Positions 22,370 to 26,902 of a DNA stretch of 26,902 bases are shown piece by piece; position 1 is the first letter of the stretch; each line of letters opens with the position of its first letter. The notes beneath the pieces were generated by a model. The model made no database searches, was not told where the DNA came from, and saw only the letters and a program-made list of their open reading frames with translations. Source of the stretch: Lojkania enalia (Eukaryota > Ascomycota > Dothideomycetes > Pleosporales). The translations under genes and the position numbers were made by a program. The DNA lies in the NCBI GenBank assembly GCA_010094045.1, contig ML986893.1, forward strand, positions 4,580 through 31,481, in the 5' to 3' direction.

Positions 22370-23153
22370 TGTAGGCGGTCGGCCTGGTGCTGCTGCAGCT
22401 TTTTACTGACTGGGATCCTATAAAGGATAAGGCGTGGGTTAATAGGCCATTTAGGAAAATTAATGCACTAGGCTTTTTATCCTAGATCTGTAAGGTGCTG
22501 ATGCCCCTTATAGGGACAGCAGTTCCTGAGTCTGTCTAACAACTTCTTAGAGGATTGCTCTGCGAGTCGGGCCAAGACAGATGGACTACGACCAGATGCC
22601 AGACGTGGGTGAAGGAAGGTTTTATGCTATATATTGACAGCGCCATCGACGAGGCCAGTCGTAAGAGGAGGCAAGACTTAGACCTGCAAGATCCTGAAGA
22701 TGGGAACAAGCCTGGAAAATTCCGGAGCAGCAACCCTACCCTGGACACGATTCGTGCAGGTCTCGCCAGCAAGGTCTGCGATTGTATGCTTCGTAGAAGA
22801 GGTCATGGAGGTGGTTCACAATCGTCGAGCTATCGCGCGCCGCTTGGTTTTCTGCGTGATGAAATGTTTCGGAGCCGGCTGCGGACTTCTATTGTGAGGT
22901 CAAGAAGGGGAAATGCATAAAGGTCGTGAGGCGATAGTTTCGATAATGGGTTAGCGTCGGCGTAGGCGCGCGCAAATGGAAGGAACGCACTTTGTGAGCC
23001 ACACGTCTTCCTCCTTAGGAGACAAGGTACGTCAGTGGGATGCGTACTTAGCAACTGCTTAACAAATTGGCAATAACTACGAAGAAAAAAATCTATTAAA
23101 AGCTGGATCCATCCTCCTTAAGTACAATTTGGTCCTTTCTAGTAGTTATAGTT
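22370..23153. other. Gene-free stretch of normal base composition with one weak open frame
   Basis: Between the inferred copia LTR and the promoter region of the phosphotransferase gene. A + strand frame from 22555 to 22920 (121 codons; first internal ATG of the C-terminal 98 residues at 22624) is Arg/Ser-rich with no recognisable domain, no clear Kozak context, and competing open frames on both strands. It may be a chance frame or the remnant of an unrelated gene. Base composition differs sharply from the RIP-mutated DNA to the left. Confidence 0.3.
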
Positions 23154-23305
23154 GATCGCACTTTTCCAGAGCTGCTCGGAGCGCTCGCATGCGATCACTG
23201 CGATCCCCTAGGCCTTGGTGCGATCACTCATATCACGTGCCTCTTACAACAGGACTAGCGCCTGCTCCGTAGGGTACTGCTCCGTATCCCTAATCACGTG
23301 ATCGC
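23154..23305. promoter_or_regulatory. Cluster of GCGATC motifs and two CACGTG sites upstream of the phosphotransferase gene
   Basis: GCGATC or its complement GATCGC occurs at 23154, 23191, 23200, 23220 and 23300. The palindrome CACGTG occurs at 23234-23239 and 23295-23300, both within ATCACGTG. A 10-bp direct repeat CTGCTCCGTA is at about 23262 and 23278. The cluster lies 300-450 bp before the start codon at 23601. CACGTG is a known core site for fungal bHLH and some bZIP factors; binding here is inference. Confidence 0.4.
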
Positions 23306-23600
23306 CTGCTGAACCGAGCTGCTTCACAGTCAATGTCCCTTGCTGATCTGGTTGATTACGATGTTGGATCGTAACAATTAGCACAAAGTTGGATTAGGAT
23401 AGAGGAAGCAGCTGGAGTTTGGCGAGAAGGTTTATATCTCTCGCTAATCTACCAATGGCGCTGACCGCCAAGGCTGATGACCAAGCACTTCCTTCTCCCA
23501 GCGCATACACCTGAACCACTCCATCCCAGTGCTCCTTGCACTGCTCTCCATCTTCCTCAAGCACGCACCCAAACATAACCATCAAGCAAGAGAGCAAGTC

Positions 23601-24780
23601 ATGGGCGGAAATGAGCTGATATCGCTAAATCGCTCAATCATCGAGGAAGTTACCGAGATAGTGAACAACAATGAGCCCGCGTCAGACCTCTGGCCCCAAC
23701 TACGAAAGGTGAATCTCGATTATAAGAAAAAGCGTTCCGATATTCTCGAAATCCAGAAGCTGAAAGCCGAGCCAGTTAGTAAGTATTTGCAAACAATGGA
23801 TGTTGTGAAAGCTAGGGTTCTTATGTTGCCTAGTTCCACGGGCTTCCACTCAACTCGGGCAACAAGACGACGATTGGAAACATAGGATTCCGGACGAAGA
23901 TGTCCACATACTGTGGCCTTTGTCACCTCAGCTGCGGATTTTATTGCAGATACCCGCTTCTGCTCATAAAATCACAATACGGGGGAAACAGGCATCCTTG
24001 CTACGTTCAGCTTTGAATTACCTTCTCATGCAAGGCAATGTTCTCTATCAGTACGCTAGAAGAGCTGTGGTCTGCATATCGCCAAACACAGTTGTCAAAA
24101 TCAACAAATCCCAGGATACGACCGAGATGCATTTACTCGACCACATTCACAAACATTCACAAGGACTTCCAGTACCTGTGTCCTTCGGCATGATTACAAT
24201 CGCAGGATGGTCCTATGCTTTTACATCCTTCATTCCAGGAGTTCCTCTCGACCGCATCTGGGGAAGTCTCCCTTTCGATAGGAAATGCTATGTGCGAGAA
24301 CAACTTAACTACTATTTTGCCGAGTTAAGACGACTTCCTATTCTGTCAAAAGAGGGATATCTAGGAGGGGGGTTAACACCTATATGTAAGGGTGGCCATC
24401 GCTTTACGAAGCAAAGCCCTGTGCCCATTGCCAACAACGCCCAGTTCAACAACTTCCTCCTTGATGACTCCTTGATGGATCCAGCTCGTCTTGAATATCT
24501 CCGCCGTTGTCTACCAAGCAATTATCAAATTGTGGTGACACACGGCGATCTATGTCCGCCCAATATCTTAGTCGAGAGCGAGGATGTACTAACGATCACT
24601 GGCATTATCGACTGGGAGAACGGAGGGGCATACCCTGAGTATTGGGAGTACATCAACGCATTCAGAAACTCGTTTACTGGTAAAGACGATTGGTGTCTGT
24701 ATCTACCCGAGTCCGCTATAGGGAAGTTTTTCGATGAATATGCGAGGTATCGTGTCATTGGGGGCTTTGCAAGGGAATAA
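23601..24780 (+). CDS. Phosphotransferase (APH/protein-kinase-like fold), one predicted intron, 374 aa
   Basis: This belongs to the large fungal family of aminoglycoside-phosphotransferase-like kinases, which transfer phosphate from ATP to mostly unknown small substrates; it is likely cytosolic since no signal peptide or membrane segment is visible. I predict exon 1 at 23601-23778, an intron at 23779-23833 (GTAAGT...CCTAG, 55 nt), and exon 2 at 23834-24780. The splice restores one frame of 374 residues. The ATG at 23601 has G at -3 and +4. In the spliced protein: GNVLYQY near residue 128, VVKI with the ATP-binding Lys at about 148, FIPGVPLDRIW near 192, the catalytic THGDLCPPNIL with Asp at about 298, the metal-binding GIIDWEN with Asp at about 319, then AYPEYWEY. 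Length and motifs look intact and base composition is normal. The N-terminal 60 residues (exon 1) have no recognisable motif, so exon 1 and the start are less certain than exon 2. Confidence 0.85.
23779..23833 (+). other. Predicted intron in the phosphotransferase gene
   Basis: The donor GTAAGT is a consensus fungal 5' site and CCTAG ends the intron. The 55-nt length is usual for ascomycetes. Removing it joins codon GTT-A to TT-CCA in phase and bypasses a TGA at 23806-23808 in the downstream frame. A nearer CTAG would give only 37 nt and the wrong phase. No strong CTRAY branch site is visible, which lowers confidence. Confidence 0.6.
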
Positions 24781-25008
24781 CTGGTTTCTTAGGCCATTCT
24801 CATTATAGAAGTGTACTTGCGCGTGGCTGCATGGCAACTTTACGAAAACAGACCAAATCTAGCCGCGTGGACTTTTGAACAAATATAGAAGAAGTGTGTA
24901 TAATAGCGGCTGCATTTGCTACTTTCAATCGACCCAAAACAAAGGCCAACTCTTATCGAACAATACATGATTCCCGCTCGAACGATCCATTGTCCAATGA
25001 TATCAACA
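24781..25008. other. Intergenic region between convergent genes
   Basis: 228 bp shared by the 3' ends of the phosphotransferase (+) and the small gene (-). It must hold both untranslated regions. No additional conserved frame is apparent and open frames here are shadows. Confidence 0.6.
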
Positions 25009-25404
25009 CTAGTACGTGCCCTTCTTCTTCTGGTACTTGCCCTGAACGTACGCGAGTCCACCTTCCTCTTCCTCCAAGAAACCTTCTCCTTTCAATGCCG
25101 AAATTGCCTCCATGACCCAATTTTGACAGTTCCACCCAGCTTGTGTGCTCATGGGCACTCCAGCAAACAGATTTGGGATCTCCGGCCAGACGTCCGCCTC
25201 GATACGTCCAATCTTCACTTGCTCCTTCTCGCTCTTGGATGATGCCATTACAACCGGACGGGTGTTGTAACGGAAGGATGTGCCACTGCTGCCAAAAGCC
25301 TCGTAAATGAGTTCGTCGCCATCGTCGTCGATAGAGTGGAGGCACCAGTGTGGCGTGTCATTCGGGTCGCAGTTGAGATAGATTACGACATACAGTTCGG
25401 CCAT
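25009..25404 (-). CDS. Small conserved fungal protein, 131 aa, possible permuted NlpC/P60-like (LRAT/PPPDE-type) fold
   Basis: The frame starts at the ATG at 25404 (MAELYVVIYLNCDPNDTPHW) and ends at 25009. A longer reading to 25509 would begin at TTG and is rejected. The protein has no signal peptide or membrane segment. It resembles a family of short uncharacterised ascomycete proteins with the order D-P-N-D-T-P-H-W-x-L-H at the start, Y-E-A-x-G-x-x-G-T-S-F-R-Y-N in the middle, and a P-M-S-T...W-N-C-Q-x-W-V-M-E-A-I block near the end (H19, H23 and C93 here). I believe this is a Pfam domain of unknown function (possibly DUF6914), from memory. The His-early, Asn-Cys-late arrangement recalls permuted papain-like folds; catalytic activity is inference. 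A Lys- and Glu-rich tail ends the protein. It is convergent with the phosphotransferase, with normal composition and no sign of RIP. Confidence 0.85.
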   Translation of the reverse strand: MAELYVVIYLNCDPNDTPHWCLHSIDDDGDELIYEAFGSSGTSFRYNTRPVVMASSKSEKEQVKIGRIEADVWPEIPNLFAGVPMSTQAGWNCQNWVMEAISALKGEGFLEEEEGGLAYVQGKYQKKKGTY

Positions 25405-25610
25405 TGTGAGAGTCTGTAGGAACTGGTGGACTGGGAGCAAGACCAGTATGTATTCTAACTTTGAAAGGGCAGTGTTGCTATATGAGTTAGCGATCGGTAG
25501 ATTCCGCAATGCGTCGCTCTACACACCGCTTCCCGCTGGAAGTGTAGAATCAGAGTTCTGAGCGCAATTGTGTCCATTGTGAAGACGCTTCATCCCCCTT
25601 AAATATCATA
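25405..25610 (-). promoter_or_regulatory. Upstream region of the small fungal gene, ending at the RIP boundary
   Basis: About 200 bp of normal-composition DNA precede the start codon on the - strand. No TATA box or known operator stands out. Near 25600-25610 composition changes abruptly to the TA-rich DNA of the transposon, so the promoter of this gene is short and borders the repeat directly. Confidence 0.4.
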
Positions 25611-25976
25611 AGTAGCTATTAAAGCTTTTAGAGCGTTTTAGAGCTTAAAGAGAGCTTATTATATAGATAGATATAAGAGGGCTTAATTAGATAATATACT
25701 CTATAAGCGAGCGGCTACTATAAATAAGTAGTTATTCTATTATCTATACTAGACTTTATATATAACTCTTTTAATAATACTATAGTATATTAATTAGATA
25801 TTCTAGTAGAGGTTTATTAAGTCCTTTTTTCGCTTAATTAGTAGGTATAAATATTATAGCTAGCTATTTTATAGTATATATAGCACTATATACGCTATAT
25901 ACTACTTAATACTAATAGCTCTTACCAACGCCTTTTACCTTCTACTATATTAGTAGCAGCTTTTTTAAGTTTCTAT
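25611..25976. other. RIP-mutated 3' flank of the Fot1/pogo-like transposon
   Basis: TA-rich DNA between the end of the transposase frame and the gene island. The terminal inverted repeat and TA target site of the element should lie here, near 25610, but I could not define them because the other end is outside the window. Confidence 0.5.
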
Positions 25977-26902
25977 TTAATTAATAGAGTATCTTTTTTC
26001 TATAACATAATCTACTATCGAAGCGGCTAAGCCATCGAAGCGGCTACTTTTTCTTAGCGTAACGAATACTATATACAAAAAGTTAATTTACTTAATACTA
26101 ATAAGAGATTCTATATATAATATACTTTCATCTAATTCAGAATTTTCCCTACTATCCTTTTACTACGTACGAGCGTTATGTCTAGTCTTACTAAAGTTAC
26201 TATAGTAGCGTTAAGCTAGTTAAGCCCTTTCTTAAGTATTAGCACTACAAGTCTTCTTAAAGAGTTAAGAACTTATAGATACTTCAGCAGCTATATATAA
26301 AGATTCCTTACTATATAATACTATACTGCTATACTGAATATACTTTCTTTTACGCGTTTTACACTTAGTTACTTCTTTTAATTACCTTTTAAGCTTAGAG
26401 TTGCGAGCTTAAAGAAGCGTATTCTAATATAGCATTAACTTAGCACCTTTTATAAGCTGTAAAAATTCTTCTTACACCTCTTTTAGTAATTATATAAAGG
26501 ACTTTTATATAAGTATTAATTGTAACCTAAATTTATATATATTACTTAGAGTTTTAGACTATTAGAAGTCTTCTTATAGAAGTAGTTCTAGTAGGGTATA
26601 TAGTCGTATATTAAAGCAATCTAATATAACCTATATATTTAGAAGAACAATTTCTATTACTTTAAAGGCCTTTTAATAGTTCTCGTATATAAATATGTTA
26701 AAAAACGCGTTCTTAAAGGCTAGAAGGAAGCTTTCTTTATTAATATAGTAGATATATTAGCGCGCTAAGTTTCGTATACGCTATAAATACTTTAGCTTTA
26801 ATAGTAAGAAGTAAACTATATTAAGAGGCTAAAGTATATACGATAAATAAGAAGGTATATAAAGTATTAGGATCTTTTATATAAGGTAGTAATCTTTAAA
26901 TT
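25977..26902 (-). pseudogene. C-terminal half of a Fot1/pogo-like (Tc1/mariner superfamily, DDE_1) transposase, RIP-mutated, runs off the window
   Basis: On the - strand the frame enters at the window edge and reads YIPSYLSYILQPLNI, the decayed form of the P-x-H-x-S-H-x-L-Q-P-L-D-V block that ends the DDE_1 endonuclease domain. KESFLLAFKNAFF follows, as in fungal Fot1/pogo transposases. Next come a long helical region and a basic stretch (TKCKTRKRKY). Around 26200-26160 is a C-terminal zinc-knuckle-like segment, SNFSKTRHNARTQQKD, in which the His is kept and the Cys and Gly positions are mutated. It closes with FDGLAASIVDYVIEKRYSIN and TAA at 25979-25977. Stops are TAA or TAG. The DNA-binding N-terminus and most of the catalytic domain lie beyond 26902. 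Confidence 0.8.
26017..26046. repeat. 13-bp direct repeat in the transposase C-terminus
   Basis: ATCGAAGCGGCTA occurs at 26017-26029 and again at 26034-26046, a 17-bp period. It codes for part of FDGLAAS on the - strand and is GC-rich against its surroundings. It could be coding or a subterminal transposase-binding repeat. Confidence 0.6.

Noticed and set aside
22536..22920. Overlapping open frames on both strands (78, 121 and 65 codons)
   Set aside because: None shows a recognisable domain, and they compete for the same DNA; reported only as a weak possibility within the 22370-23153 entry.
24312..24758. Minus-strand open frames within the phosphotransferase
   Set aside because: They are antisense shadows of exon 2, whose kinase-like motifs are clear on the + strand.
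25405..25509. N-terminal extension of the small fungal gene
   Set aside because: It would start at TTG at 25509; the ATG at 25404 begins the conserved part of the family.
1..26902. CRISPR arrays, tRNA or rRNA genes
   Set aside because: No spaced identical repeats, cloverleaf with anticodon, or rRNA-like segment was seen; the repeats present are transposons and short tandem repeats in a fungal context.

Overview
The window looks like a repeat-rich, AT-rich compartment of a filamentous ascomycete (Pezizomycotina) genome bordering a small gene island. Three things point there: LTR retrotransposons and a Fot1/pogo-type transposon typical of these fungi; heavy C-to-T and G-to-A decay on both strands of the repeats, the signature of repeat-induced point mutation (RIP); and two genes of normal base composition with fungal features (a short GTAAGT..CTAG intron, typical fungal protein families). 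The species cannot be named from the sequence.

Layout. 1-7036: two head-to-tail remnants (copies A and B) of one Ty3/gypsy chromovirus on the + strand. Copy A contributes only its 3' end (chromodomain, 3' region, LTR). Copy B follows that LTR directly with protease, reverse transcriptase, RNase H, integrase and chromodomain, but has no gag; it ends in its own LTR. 7037-9563: gag and protease of a different gypsy element on the - strand, cut by the copy B LTR, with a probable LTR at 9321-9563. 9564-11352: decayed sequence with one coiled-coil-like frame on the - strand and a short tandem repeat. 11353-18503: a structurally complete 7.15-kb copy C of the first chromovirus, with 260-bp LTRs, a TATAT target duplication, gag with a zinc knuckle, pol, and a 703-base run of N. 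18504-22369: a Ty1/copia element on the + strand, heavily mutated in its 5' half, lightly in its 3' half and apparently not at all in its probable 3' LTR.

22370-25600 is the gene island: an unannotatable stretch, then an intron-containing phosphotransferase (APH/kinase-like) gene on the + strand and, convergent to it, a small fungal protein on the - strand with a His...Asn-Cys-Gln layout. 25600-26902 returns to RIP-mutated DNA: the C-terminal half of a Fot1/pogo-like DDE transposase on the - strand, running off the window.

The repeats do not form a pathway; they record nested insertion, recombination and mutational inactivation. The most unusual feature is a possible long reading frame on the antisense strand between pol and the 3' LTR, present in all three chromovirus copies, with a leucine-rich helical part and a charged coiled-coil-like part. 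It matches no family I recognise.
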